Of a DNA stretch of 64,000 nucleotides, positions 43,437 through 52,983 are shown one piece after another. Below the pieces are notes generated by a model. That model worked only from the letters and a program-made list of their open reading frames with translations. It searched no databases and was not told the origin of the DNA. Origin of the DNA: Aliishimia sp963678085 (lineage in GTDB: Bacteria; Pseudomonadota; Alphaproteobacteria; Rhodobacterales; Rhodobacteraceae). Location: positions 1,240,001 to 1,304,000 of the forward strand of contig OY782680.1 of the NCBI GenBank assembly GCA_963678085.1. Reading direction: 5' to 3'. Numbering within the stretch: the first letter of the stretch is position 1; the number at the start of each line of letters is the position of its first letter. A program made the translations under genes and the position numbers.

Positions 43437-45029
43437 TTAGGCTTTCCAAGTCTTCTTGAACGCGTACCAGTTCATCTGCGGCCCGTTTGGATCGCTTTCC
43501 CAGCCTTGAACCTTGGCGGATACTGCGTCCACGAAATCGTTGAACATGGGCACCATCAGGCCGCCTTCTTCGTTAAGCATGCGTCCCATTTTGGAATAGA
43601 GTTCTTTGCGCTTGGCAGTGTCGAGCTCGGCGCGGGCTGCAAAGAGCATTTCGTCGAAATCTGCGCGCTTCCAACGGGTGTCGTTCCAATCGGCGGTGGA
43701 GAGATAGGCGGTGGTGTACATTTGATCCTGCACCGGACGTCCGCCCCAGTATGAGCAGCAGAAGGGCTGTGCGTTCCACACTTCGGACCAGTAACCGTCA
43801 TTGGGTTCGCGCTTGATTTCCAAGGGAATGCCCGCCGCTTGGCAGCTTTGCTGGAACAGAGCCGCTGCATCAACCGCACCAGGGAAGGCACCATCGGCCG
43901 TGCGCAAGACAATCGGTGAGCCATCATGGCCAGACTTTTTATAATGCGCAGCTGCTTTTTCCAGATCAAACGTGCGTTGCGGGATCGTGTCGTCAAAGAG
44001 CGGGTAGGCCGCATTGATCGGCATATCATTCCCGATAGAGCCATAGCCTTGCAGGATTTTTTCAACCATCTCTTCACGATTCAGCGCATGTTTTAGGGCC
44101 AAGCGCAGCTCGTTTTCATCGAATGGTGCGGTGTCGATATGCATGATAAAGACATAATGGCCGCGCCCGGATGTGGAGAGAACATTCAATGTTGGTGCGC
44201 GGTCCAGCAGCTTGGCGATTTTCGGCTCAACCCGGTTGATCGCATCGACTTGTCCAGATTGCAGCGCTGCGGTGCGTGCTGTGGCGTCGTTCAGCGTGAT
44301 TATTTCGAGGCCGTCGTAATGTGCCACTGTGGATTGATCACCGCCCCAGTAATTCGGGTTACGCTCCAGCACCATGCGCACGCCGGGCTCATCCGAAGTC
44401 AAGGTGTAGGCACCGGTGCTGATCGCTGCAGCTGGGTTGTCTATGCCGCCATCTGGTTGAATCACGAGGTGGTAATCGGCCATCAGGTAGGGCAGGTCCG
44501 CATTGCCAACGCCCAAGGTGACTTCGAACACATCACCATCGGTGCGCATGCTTTCGATGCCCTGAACAATCCCAAGTGCGCCTGATTTTGAATTCTCGTC
44601 GGAGTGACGTGCCATGGTTTGCATGACGTCCTCGGCGGTAACGGATTTTCCGTTGGAAAACTCGATGCCTTGGCGTACTTTGAAGCGCCAGGTTTTTGCA
44701 TCCGCAGAGCTTTCCCAGCTTTCGGCTACGAAGCCCTCAAGCGATCCATCGCCCTTGACCTCAACCAAGGTTTCGCCCCAGGCGCGTCCGCCCGCGATTG
44801 GCACATCAGAGGCCCAAGTTGCGGGGTCTTGGCTATTGGTGGATTCGCCGCCCTGAACGCCCATTCTGAAAGTGCCGCCCGCAACTGGTGCTGCCTGAGC
44901 TGCGCTGGCCCACATATTCGCGGCTACGGCGCTGGCAACGCCCAGAGCAGCTGCTTTGCCCATGAATTCGCGGCGAGACATCAGCCCCTTGGCCGCGCGC
45001 TTGGCATAAAAATCGAGTTCTTTGGTCAT
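43437..45029 (-). CDS. ABC transporter substrate-binding protein (family 5, Tat-exported)
   Basis: The product has 530 residues from ATG 45029. A twin-arginine signal, SRREFMGKAAALGVASA, ends near AQAAPVAGG, so it is probably exported folded. The body has the family 5 pattern (WRFKVRQGIEFSNGKSVTAEDV, STGAYTLTSDEPGVRMVLERNPNYWGG). Such proteins bind peptides, opines or other amines. Its operon partners, a CocE-type hydrolase and a kinase, suggest a ligand that is hydrolysed after import. Confidence 0.9.
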   Translation of the reverse strand: MTKELDFYAKRAAKGLMSRREFMGKAAALGVASAVAANMWASAAQAAPVAGGTFRMGVQGGESTNSQDPATWASDVPIAGGRAWGETLVEVKGDGSLEGFVAESWESSADAKTWRFKVRQGIEFSNGKSVTAEDVMQTMARHSDENSKSGALGIVQGIESMRTDGDVFEVTLGVGNADLPYLMADYHLVIQPDGGIDNPAAAISTGAYTLTSDEPGVRMVLERNPNYWGGDQSTVAHYDGLEIITLNDATARTAALQSGQVDAINRVEPKIAKLLDRAPTLNVLSTSGRGHYVFIMHIDTAPFDENELRLALKHALNREEMVEKILQGYGSIGNDMPINAAYPLFDDTIPQRTFDLEKAAAHYKKSGHDGSPIVLRTADGAFPGAVDAAALFQQSCQAAGIPLEIKREPNDGYWSEVWNAQPFCCSYWGGRPVQDQMYTTAYLSTADWNDTRWKRADFDEMLFAARAELDTAKRKELYSKMGRMLNEEGGLMVPMFNDFVDAVSAKVQGWESDPNGPQMNWYAFKKTWKA

Positions 45030-45156
45030 GTTATTCCCCTGTTCTTTTCTCTGGCGGTTGGCTTGCCAGTTCACCTTACCGACGCAGGTTTGCGCAGATT
45101 GGCGCGTATCGCAAGGGTAAATCAGGAGTTAATTGCCCCGTGGTCGTCCAGAATTG

Positions 45157-47118
45157 TTACAGATCGGCGCGGGGGATCTCTTCTTTCACCTCTTTGTTGA
45201 AAATCAAAATGTCATTCTCATAGGCTTCAAGCTGTGCGCTTAAGAAAAAGGTGCTTGCATCTGACCACATCTCGCAACGTGCCTCAGTGCGCAGCTTGAT
45301 CCCCTCGCGCTCCAGCTCATCGCTCCAATGACAGCGCCCATAGGCGCAGAGCGGATCATCCGGGTGGATGCGCCAAAGCTCGCGCGCCACAGAGCCATTG
45401 ATAAGCCCGTGATCCAGATCCCTGACCTTGCCGAAATCATCCTCGATAATCAAACTTACTGCGCCGCTCACCATATCGGTTTCTTGTCGGCGGGTGTGGT
45501 TTTCTTCGCGCAAGGTCTCTACCTGCCAGGGTGGGGCGGCGTCTGGTTCGGGAAAGCTCCAACTGTCTGAGGACGTGATTACCGGCAGAGAAAGCTGCCC
45601 TTTCGTGAGCATCAGCGCGCTTTGCTGAGCGCAGGGCCAGATCAGCGGCCAATAGGCATTTGAGATCGCGATGCGCAGCTTAGAGCCCGCAGGCACTTTA
45701 TAGGCGATGTGATCAAGCTGAAGGGTGATCTCTTGCGGTGTGCCTAAGGGCATCTTTTCGGGTGCTTCAGAGCCGCCGCGATGCGCAAGGTTCAGCACGC
45801 CATAGGTAATGCGCGTGCTGGCCCCTCCTGGGTAAATATGGTTGAGGCGCACCGCGATTTGTCCCGTATAGAGCGCGCTTACACTGAGAGTTAGCTTAAC
45901 CGCGCCGCAAATCTCCATATCCCGTTCCAACCGAGCCGTATCAAAACAGGTCGAGAGCACGTCATCGCGACGTTGATCGCCCGGCAGTTCAGGCCCCAGC
46001 CAAATCGCGCAATACTCACCTGCATCTGCGCCAGTATGGGCGGGGCTGTCAACGCAAGCGCATAAGTCTCCTGGGGCATCTTGCAGCCCCTTATCGGTCA
46101 GGTGCAGCACGGTTTGCGACGTCTCAGGATCGGCGCACCAGCGGCCGGGGCGCTCTTTATACCAAGTGGCAGGGCGCACCCCGTCCATAAGATAGGTTCG
46201 CAGGGCGGGGTCATTCTCAACGCCTGTGTCATCACCTTTCAGCCAGCGATCCCACCAGCGCAGCGCCTCTTGCAAAAAGCCAATGCGCGGCTCGGGCACG
46301 GCGAAATGCGGGTATTTATGCACCCATGGCCCGATAATGCCTTTCGCGCCGGGGATATTCTCGACGATCTGAGGCACCGCGTTTTTATAGGCATCGCCCC
46401 AGCCCCCAATGGCGAGCACTTTGGCTTTGATCGCAGAGTAATCTTCACAGACAGAGCCATGCTTCCAATAGGCATCGCGGCTTTGGTGGCGCAACCATGT
46501 GGCGGGTAGAAAGGGCTCGGCCTCTAATCGCTCCAGCCACATCTCGCGCCAATCCTTGCGCAAGGCTGGGTCAGGCGCGCGGGAGGAATAGCTCCACATG
46601 GTCGCGCCCCAGCCCAGGTTTTCATTGAGCAAACAGCCGCCCTTATAATGGATGTCATCGGCAAAGCGGTCCACGGTGGAGCACAGCGTGATAATCGCCT
46701 TGAGCGGCGCGGGTTGCAAAGCGGCCACTTGCAAAGAATTAAACCCGCCCCAGCTAATCCCCATCATCCCCACAGATCCCGAGCACCAGGGCTGCGCGGC
46801 GATCCAATTGATCACCTCCACCGCATCGCTCAGCTCTTGGGGGGTGTATTCATCTTCCATCACCCCTTCGCTATCGCCGTTCCCGCGAATATCCACGCGC
46901 AGGCAGGCATAGCCTCTTGCGGCGAAATAGGGATGGGTCAGCGCATCGCGCGCGCAGGTTCCATCGCGTTTGCGATAGGGCAGATATTCGAGGATTGCGG
47001 GCACCGGCGCATTTTCCGCCCCTTCAGGCATCCAGACACGGGCCGAAAGCCGGGTGCCGTCAGATAGGGTGATGCCCATATCTGGTGTTTCGGTGATCGC
47101 GAGCATGTTCGGGGCCAT
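45157..47118 (-). CDS. CocE/NonD-family hydrolase (X-Pro dipeptidyl-peptidase-like)
   Basis: The enzyme has 653 residues and no signal peptide, so it is cytoplasmic. The alpha/beta-hydrolase domain has GYACLRVDIRGNGDSEG and the nucleophile GISWGG at Ser122. It is followed by the CocE cap (LAIGGWGDAYKN) and a C-terminal jelly-roll beta domain (RLNHIYPGGASTRITYG). The family cleaves esters and X-Pro or alpha-amino acyl bonds. It starts 5 nt after the glycerate-kinase stop and precedes the ABC importer genes, so it probably processes the imported solute. Confidence 0.9.
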   Translation of the reverse strand: MAPNMLAITETPDMGITLSDGTRLSARVWMPEGAENAPVPAILEYLPYRKRDGTCARDALTHPYFAARGYACLRVDIRGNGDSEGVMEDEYTPQELSDAVEVINWIAAQPWCSGSVGMMGISWGGFNSLQVAALQPAPLKAIITLCSTVDRFADDIHYKGGCLLNENLGWGATMWSYSSRAPDPALRKDWREMWLERLEAEPFLPATWLRHQSRDAYWKHGSVCEDYSAIKAKVLAIGGWGDAYKNAVPQIVENIPGAKGIIGPWVHKYPHFAVPEPRIGFLQEALRWWDRWLKGDDTGVENDPALRTYLMDGVRPATWYKERPGRWCADPETSQTVLHLTDKGLQDAPGDLCACVDSPAHTGADAGEYCAIWLGPELPGDQRRDDVLSTCFDTARLERDMEICGAVKLTLSVSALYTGQIAVRLNHIYPGGASTRITYGVLNLAHRGGSEAPEKMPLGTPQEITLQLDHIAYKVPAGSKLRIAISNAYWPLIWPCAQQSALMLTKGQLSLPVITSSDSWSFPEPDAAPPWQVETLREENHTRRQETDMVSGAVSLIIEDDFGKVRDLDHGLINGSVARELWRIHPDDPLCAYGRCHWSDELEREGIKLRTEARCEMWSDASTFFLSAQLEAYENDILIFNKEVKEEIPRADL

Positions 47119-47123
47119 TTTGG

Positions 47124-48215
47124 TTACCGCTTTCTTACAAGCATCAGGTCCATTACATTTGTCCCGGTTGGGCCTGTTGTAAAGAGCGCCTTCTGCTGAG
47201 CTAAGAAACTGCCCGCATCTGCGCGTGTGATATAGTCGCTCGCGCTGGCTTGCCAGGTTTGACCATCCACCAGCCCGCCCGCATCGGGGGTTGGGCCATC
47301 GGTGCCATCTGTTCCGGCGACCAAGATCTCGATCCCATCCATGCCAGAAATCTCGCGGGCCAGCATCAGCGCCAGCATCTGATTGCGCCCCCCGCGTCCA
47401 GGGCTCGTTGGCAGCACCACTGTCGGCTCGCCGCCAAAGATCATCAGGCCCGGCGCGGCGGCGCGGATTTTCTGGGCCAGCTTGGGCGCGAGGCTGCGCA
47501 CATCGTCATAAAGCGTCTCTTCGTTCAGAGTGACGGGCAGTTCACTAGCATCTGCCACAGCGGCGCGGGCGATGGCGTTGGAGGCGATGATTTCAGAATG
47601 AAAGGTAAAGCTACGCTCAGCGGGGGCTAGGCCGATGCCAGAGCCGATCACATTCAGATCATCCCCTTCAACATCTGAAATCGCAAATGTGCTCACCTGC
47701 GCGCCCGGAAACTGCGCCAAAAGCTTGCCGCCTTTGATCTGGCTGATGCTGCGGCGATGGCGGTTGATCTCGTGAATATCCGCGCCCGAGGCCATGAGCG
47801 CTTGTGTCTGCTCTTGCCACTCCGTCAGGGTCATGCCTTCGGGCAGGAGTTCCGCCACCGCAGAGGCCCCGCCGGAGACGAGGCACAGCAGATGGCAGTC
47901 CGAGGCCTGCGCGCTCACGAAATCCCGCAAAGCTGCTCCCGCGCGCAACGAGGCCTCATCTGGTATCGGATGGCCTGCCTCAAATATTCTGGGCGCGCCG
48001 GGCAGGGGGGCGGCATGGTCATGCTTGGTGACGATAAGCGCGGGGATTTGGGGCCAGCGCTGCAACACAGGGCGGGCCATATCACAAGCGGCCTTGCCCA
48101 CAGCAATCACTGAATCGGGCGCGCCGTGCCCGCGCCTGTCAAGCGCGCTGAGCACCGACGCCTCGCCGCGTACCGCATCCACGCCGATTTGCCATAGTTG
48201 GTTCAGTGACTGCAT
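47124..48215 (-). CDS. Glycerate 2-kinase, MOFRL family (GckA/TtuD-like)
   Basis: The enzyme has 363 residues from ATG 48215, with AGGAGG upstream. The DUF4147 N-terminal part has VIAVGKAACDMA and CLVSGGASAVAELLPEG. The MOFRL C-terminal part has GRGGRNQMLALMLA, AGTDGTDGPTPDAGG and TGPTGTNVMDL. It would phosphorylate glycerate at C2. Its coupling to a CocE hydrolase and peptide-type importer is unusual and hints at a glycerate-containing ester or amide as the operon's substrate (inference). Confidence 0.88.
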   Translation of the reverse strand: MQSLNQLWQIGVDAVRGEASVLSALDRRGHGAPDSVIAVGKAACDMARPVLQRWPQIPALIVTKHDHAAPLPGAPRIFEAGHPIPDEASLRAGAALRDFVSAQASDCHLLCLVSGGASAVAELLPEGMTLTEWQEQTQALMASGADIHEINRHRRSISQIKGGKLLAQFPGAQVSTFAISDVEGDDLNVIGSGIGLAPAERSFTFHSEIIASNAIARAAVADASELPVTLNEETLYDDVRSLAPKLAQKIRAAAPGLMIFGGEPTVVLPTSPGRGGRNQMLALMLAREISGMDGIEILVAGTDGTDGPTPDAGGLVDGQTWQASASDYITRADAGSFLAQQKALFTTGPTGTNVMDLMLVRKR

Positions 48216-48297
48216 CGGCAAGTTTCCTCCTGTTTGGGTGCTGTTGCGCAACTTTGACATGCAAAATTCTCGCCATAGTTGTGATTGTTTGTTAAAG

Positions 48298-48312
48298 TTA
48301 ACGATTCGTTAA
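48298..48312. promoter_or_regulatory. CtrA-type site TTAA-N7-TTAA upstream of the adhesin gene
   Basis: TTAA (48298-48301), CGATTCG, TTAA (48309-48312) is an exact CtrA consensus in the intergenic region 126 nt upstream of the adhesin start. A further overlapping TTAA lies at 48292-48295. CtrA control of attachment genes is known in Rhodobacteraceae, so this is a credible site. Confidence 0.5.
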
Positions 48313-48438
48313 AATAACTCTAGCGCCATTAAAATTCCTACGTTACCCAAAGGATGTAGCAGTGGGTGGACCAAGGCAAACTTGGCCACAAAATACATGA
48401 CCCGGCAAAACGGGCGTGAAAATTGAGGTAGTGGCGTT

Positions 48439-51400
48439 ATGTCAGTTATAAACTATGTCGTCCGCGATCAAGCGGGGAATTTGCAACGTGGTGTGGTACC
48501 GAGTGAGACACAGTCAGCGGTCATCGCGATGCCCTCAGGTGCGGATCTTTCGTTAAATCTTAAAAGTGGTGATGTGACCAATTTTACCAAGGATGGGGGC
48601 AATTTGGTGCTGACCCTGTCCGATGGCCGTCAGTTGGTGATTGAAGGGTTCTTTGTTGACGGGGGAACGGCGGGTCAGCTTTATTTCTCAGCTGATGGTT
48701 TGCTGCATGAGGTCACCTTTGGCGTCACCGCAGATGGCACGCTGGTTGAAAGCTACGCCGCTGTGCAGCAGGCGGGCAAGTGGAGCCCCACGGATGATCT
48801 GATTTTCTTTCGCAGTGCTGACCTGACCCCTGTTGGCGATGAGGAAGTTGCACAGGCCGTATTCGCGCCCTTCTTGGGAACCGGCGCTGCGATTGTCGGG
48901 GCGGGGCTTGTTGGGGCTGGGCTGCTTGATGATGACGGCGGCAATGGCGGAGGCGGCGATGAGACGCCAACACCTGCTGCGCCTTTCGTGGATAACCCAG
49001 AGAGTGTGACGACCATTGGCGGCGATGATCGTGGGCCCGATAGCATCACCATCACCGGCGGTGGTGAGCCCGGCGATCCGGTCACGGTGGTGATTGGCGC
49101 GCAAACTCAGACAACGACCATTGGCGCGGATGGCACATTCTCCGTCACATTCGATGGGGATAATTTCCCGGCCGATGGCACCTACGAATCCGTTGTAACT
49201 GTTGGCGGAACTGCGAATGATGCTGTGCTTGATGGCCCTGGCTATATCATCGACACAACGCCGCCCGAGATCGAAGTAACCGCGGGAACCGGCTCTGTTG
49301 GGGATGTGTTTAACACAGCTGAGTATGATGCGGGGATCACGCTTTCTGGCACGGGTGAGCCCGGCGCGACCGTTGCTCTGACAATCCAAGATATCACACG
49401 CACCACAACAGTTGCCGAAGATGGCACTTGGAGTGCGACTTGGCAGCAAGGCACCTTGGAGCGCGGCGATTACACCTCTGATGTCTCCATCGTGACGACG
49501 GATTCCTTTGGCAATTCCTTCACCACCTCCGACACAGTCGTGATCGATACAGAGATCACCTTGAGCATCGTCGATAATGTTGAGGGCGATGACATTGTGA
49601 ATGCGGATGAGCGCTCTGACGGGGTTGATGTCTCTGGCACTGCCGATCCCGGCGCCGAGGTGGATGTCACCATCGGTGATACGACACATACCGTGACGGC
49701 TGATGACAATGGGGATTGGACGACGACCTTTACCCCCGATGAGGTGCCAGAAGGCACATATCATGCGCCGATCGAAGCGATTACAGCGGATCGCAATGGC
49801 AATACCGCGACCGTGACCAGCGATGTGCTTGTTGACACCGAGCTGCCCTTTGCAATCACCTCCACCCCAGGCGGGGCCGATGGTGTGATCAATGCAGCTG
49901 AGCGCGGCGACGGTTTGGTTGTGGCCGGCACGGTTGAGCCAGGGGCCGCAGTCACCGTGGAATTTGCTGGAAACACGCGCGCAGCAGCGGTGGATGACAA
50001 TGGCAATTGGACCGTGACCTTCCCCGCCTCAGAGATCCCCGAGGGCGAATATGTGGGCGAAGCGATCGCAACCGCCTCTGATCCTGCGGGCAATAGCGCA
50101 ACGCTGAGCCAAGATGTGCCAGTTGATACGGTGCCCAACGCGCTCTCAATCAATCACCCGGTTGAGGGGGATGATGTGGTGAACGCGGTCGAGGCCTCTG
50201 ATGGCGTGATCCTGACGGGCTCTGCAACGCCACTGGCTGATGTCTCCGTAACAATGAACGGCGTTACACGGCAGGCCACAGCGGATGCGAGCGGGAATTG
50301 GCAGGTGGACTATGCCGCTGCCGAGATTCCTGCAGGCACTTACCAAGCCGATATCACAGCCAGTTCCGTAGATGCGGCAGGGAATACCAATAGCATCACA
50401 GATTCCGTTCAGGTCGATACGGAGGTGCTGAACTTCACCGTGAACGAAAGCACGATCGAAGGCGATGCTGTGGTCAATGGGGTTGAGCGTGCAGATGGTG
50501 TGGTTGTCACCGGCACGGTTGAGCCTGGCTCCACTGTCGAGGTGAATTTCGGCAGTGCGTCCGTGAACGCGCAGGTGGATGCCCATGGGATCTGGACCGC
50601 GACATTCGATCCGTCCCAGGTGCCCACGGGCGAATATGATGGCACCTTTAATGTGCTGGCCACCGATGCTGCGGGCAATACGGATACCCGCGTTGCCAAT
50701 GTGCGCGTGGATACATTGGTCAACCAGCTGGAATTTGACGCCAACTCCACCAGCACCACTGTCGAGGGCGATGGCACCGTGAACGCGGTTGAGGCGCTTG
50801 ACGGTATCGTTCTAGGTGGTTTGGTGGAAGAGGGCTCAGAGGTTGTGCTGACCTTCAACGGAACAGATTACCCAGCCACAGTTGATGCAAGTGGCACATG
50901 GTCCCTGACCATCCCGCCTGAGGGCATTCAGCAAGGCAGCTATGATGCGGATGTGACGGTGCGCGCGACCGATGCGGCGGGCAACACCGATAGCATTAGC
51001 CAGATCATCTCGGTTGATACAGATGCGCCCGATGGGCCGGTGATTGCGGCCTTTACCCGTGATGCGGATGGGCTGCGCTCAATCGCGACCGAAGGGGATG
51101 GCAATGATATCTCCGTTGCCCAAGTCAATATCGATGGCACGGTTGATGCGGTTTCGACCTCTGATGCCTATATCCCGGCACTTGGCGAGACGCTGCATAC
51201 ATTTGGCGATAACGTCCCAGATGGCTCTGATCTTGTTGTGACCAACCGCGATGGGGCGGGCAATGTGACCTCGACCTTCCTGGCGCTCGATGATGAAAAC
51301 CCAGGCAGCACGGTTGAGATCGACAACCCAAATCTGGCGGGTAACAACATCACCACCATTGATCTGCAATTTGCCGAAGCCGCGACCCTCGCGTTGACCG

Positions 51401-51588
51401 AAGCATCCATTCTCGATCTGTCCCAAACCTCTGACACGGTTGAGGTGATCGGCGGGGCAGATGATACGCTTGAAGTGTCAGGGGCGCTAAAAGTCGGCTC
51501 TGCGGGGGGCAAAGACACATATCAAGTGGGCGAGGCAACCTTGATCGTGGATAGCGATATTCGCATCGAAGAGCCCAGCTCGATCTAA
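48439..51588 (+). CDS. Giant Ig-repeat adhesin, BapA/LapF-type prefix, type I secreted
   Basis: The protein has 1049 residues and is acidic. The N-terminal BapA-like prefix (about 1-140) starts VINYVVRDQAGNLQRG and has LVLTLSDGRQLVIEGFF. A Gly-rich hydrophobic turn and linker follow (about 141-185). Then come about eight Ig-like units of about 97 residues, starting near 187, 277, 370, 467, 564, 662, 758 and 862, each with VxGTxEPGxxV and ATDAAGNT-type strands. There is no signal peptide and no canonical RTX GGxGxD nonapeptide. The C-terminus should hold the secretion signal. Exporter genes follow directly. Confidence 0.88.
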   Translation: MSVINYVVRDQAGNLQRGVVPSETQSAVIAMPSGADLSLNLKSGDVTNFTKDGGNLVLTLSDGRQLVIEGFFVDGGTAGQLYFSADGLLHEVTFGVTADGTLVESYAAVQQAGKWSPTDDLIFFRSADLTPVGDEEVAQAVFAPFLGTGAAIVGAGLVGAGLLDDDGGNGGGGDETPTPAAPFVDNPESVTTIGGDDRGPDSITITGGGEPGDPVTVVIGAQTQTTTIGADGTFSVTFDGDNFPADGTYESVVTVGGTANDAVLDGPGYIIDTTPPEIEVTAGTGSVGDVFNTAEYDAGITLSGTGEPGATVALTIQDITRTTTVAEDGTWSATWQQGTLERGDYTSDVSIVTTDSFGNSFTTSDTVVIDTEITLSIVDNVEGDDIVNADERSDGVDVSGTADPGAEVDVTIGDTTHTVTADDNGDWTTTFTPDEVPEGTYHAPIEAITADRNGNTATVTSDVLVDTELPFAITSTPGGADGVINAAERGDGLVVAGTVEPGAAVTVEFAGNTRAAAVDDNGNWTVTFPASEIPEGEYVGEAIATASDPAGNSATLSQDVPVDTVPNALSINHPVEGDDVVNAVEASDGVILTGSATPLADVSVTMNGVTRQATADASGNWQVDYAAAEIPAGTYQADITASSVDAAGNTNSITDSVQVDTEVLNFTVNESTIEGDAVVNGVERADGVVVTGTVEPGSTVEVNFGSASVNAQVDAHGIWTATFDPSQVPTGEYDGTFNVLATDAAGNTDTRVANVRVDTLVNQLEFDANSTSTTVEGDGTVNAVEALDGIVLGGLVEEGSEVVLTFNGTDYPATVDASGTWSLTIPPEGIQQGSYDADVTVRATDAAGNTDSISQIISVDTDAPDGPVIAAFTRDADGLRSIATEGDGNDISVAQVNIDGTVDAVSTSDAYIPALGETLHTFGDNVPDGSDLVVTNRDGAGNVTSTFLALDDENPGSTVEIDNPNLAGNNITTIDLQFAEAATLALTEASILDLSQTSDTVEVIGGADDTLEVSGALKVGSAGGKDTYQVGEATLIVDSDIRIEEPSSI

Positions 51589-51595
51589 CAAGATT

Positions 51596-51644
51596 GCGGT
51601 GCAGCACGACACGTTTGGGGCAGAAAACCCAAGTGCTGCGCCGC
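51596..51644 (+). promoter_or_regulatory. Intercistronic stem-loop between adhesin and TolC-like genes
   Basis: GCGGTGCAGCAC (51596-51607) pairs with GTGCTGCGCCGC (51633-51644), 12 bp with one G-U wobble. An inner TTGGG/CCCAA stem (51615-51619 and 51628-51632) lies within. There is no T tract. It could reduce exporter expression relative to adhesin or protect the adhesin mRNA end. Confidence 0.55.
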
Positions 51645-51681
51645 CAACTCCCCCCTAGGCAGGCGGAAAAAGGGGAATAAA

Positions 51682-52983
51682 ATGGTAAAGACGGCACTGA
51701 AATGTGCTTTGGTATTGAGTTTAGCGGGCTGCGCAAGCGGCGATAACCCCTCGGGCGGCTTTGTAGAGCGCTTGCGTGATACAGGTATCGGCCTGTCTGG
51801 AAAGTCCCAGGAAGCTCAGGACCAGAAATTACAAGCTGAAAGCGCGGTGTTGCAAGATCTCACCGCGCGTCGTTCTGTTTTGCCCATGGGCGAAGCCTAT
51901 CACACGGTTGCGCATTCGGTCCTTGCCACCAATGCCCGCACGGCCGAGGCTGAATTGCGCGCCGCTAAACTGCGTGCAAGAGCGGCCTCTACCAATTGGC
52001 TGCCCCGTCTTGGGCCTGAAATCAGCCTGACATCACTTGGCGATGTGATTACCAGCCTCGTTCTGGATGTCACGCTGTTTGATCACGGACGCAAAAAGGG
52101 TGAGCGGGAATTTGCCAAAGCCGATGTTGAGGTCGCAGCTGTCACCCTTTCGCAAGATAGCAATGATCGCGTCTTCACCGCGCTGAGCCTCTATCTGAAC
52201 GCAGAAGAGGGGCGGGAAGCAGCGGCGCATAACACTGCCACGCTGCGGGATATGCAGCGCTTTGTCAGCATTATGAACAAGCGCGTGCAGGGCGGGGTTT
52301 CTGACGGCTCTGACCTGTCTGTTGTGCGCCAGAAACTGGCCGAAATCCGCGCCTCCAAAGCGCGCAACGAGGAAGCCACGCGCAGCGCCATGGCTGAATT
52401 GGATGCGATGACGGCAACCCCGCTTGAAGGGCTGAGCGGTATTTCAAAGCTCAGCATCCCGCTGAATCTTGCGCGCCCCTTGGCGATTGTGATGGCCGAT
52501 GCGGAAAAAGAGCGTGATATCGCCCAAGCCAAGGTGGATCGCGCCAATGCTCTGCCGGGCATCGGGGGCAGAGGCCGCATCGGGGATAATAGCGGCAGCT
52601 CCATTTCCACCGAGGGCACATTTGGCATTGGCACAGGCGCACGGCTCAAAGCCATTGAGGCCGCCAAAGAGGCTGCATCGCGCCGCGTCGCCCAAGCGGT
52701 TGAGGACAGCAATCGCCAAATCCGCCGCCTCGATAGCCAAGTCGCCGCTGCCGATCGTCAGGCCGCTGAAGCCGCTGCCTTGACCCGTGATGCCAAAGCA
52801 AATCTCGATCTGTTCCAGCGTCAATTCGAGGCCGGTGCGCGCCAAGTCACTGACGTGGTTTCCGTCTATGAAACCTTCGCACGCCAGCAAGAGCGGCAGA
52901 TCACGCTGAAATTCGAAGCGGCGCGGCTGCGGCTGGAATTGGCGCGCCTCTATGGGCTCTTGGCGGATGGAGAGCAAATTTAA
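51682..52983 (+). CDS. TolC-family outer-membrane lipoprotein
   Basis: The protein has 433 residues. The signal is of the lipoprotein type, lipobox LAGC at 14-17. The rest is long coiled-coil helices with the TolC pattern (AEAELRAAKLRARAASTNWLP, QLIDxx-like VTLFDHGRKKGEREFAKADV, LDLFQRQFEAGARQVTDVVSVYETF). It is the outer-membrane channel of the type I exporter for the adhesin. Its last bases overlap the start of the ABC exporter. Confidence 0.88.
   Translation: MVKTALKCALVLSLAGCASGDNPSGGFVERLRDTGIGLSGKSQEAQDQKLQAESAVLQDLTARRSVLPMGEAYHTVAHSVLATNARTAEAELRAAKLRARAASTNWLPRLGPEISLTSLGDVITSLVLDVTLFDHGRKKGEREFAKADVEVAAVTLSQDSNDRVFTALSLYLNAEEGREAAAHNTATLRDMQRFVSIMNKRVQGGVSDGSDLSVVRQKLAEIRASKARNEEATRSAMAELDAMTATPLEGLSGISKLSIPLNLARPLAIVMADAEKERDIAQAKVDRANALPGIGGRGRIGDNSGSSISTEGTFGIGTGARLKAIEAAKEAASRRVAQAVEDSNRQIRRLDSQVAAADRQAAEAAALTRDAKANLDLFQRQFEAGARQVTDVVSVYETFARQQERQITLKFEAARLRLELARLYGLLADGEQI

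Noticed and set aside
48688..49764. 358-codon minus-strand open frame opposite the adhesin
   Set aside because: Repeat-driven antisense frame; repeats of the adhesin create it.
48980..51100. DNA-level tandem repeats in the adhesin
   Set aside because: The units match at protein level but their DNA is too diverged to be reported as a simple nucleotide repeat.
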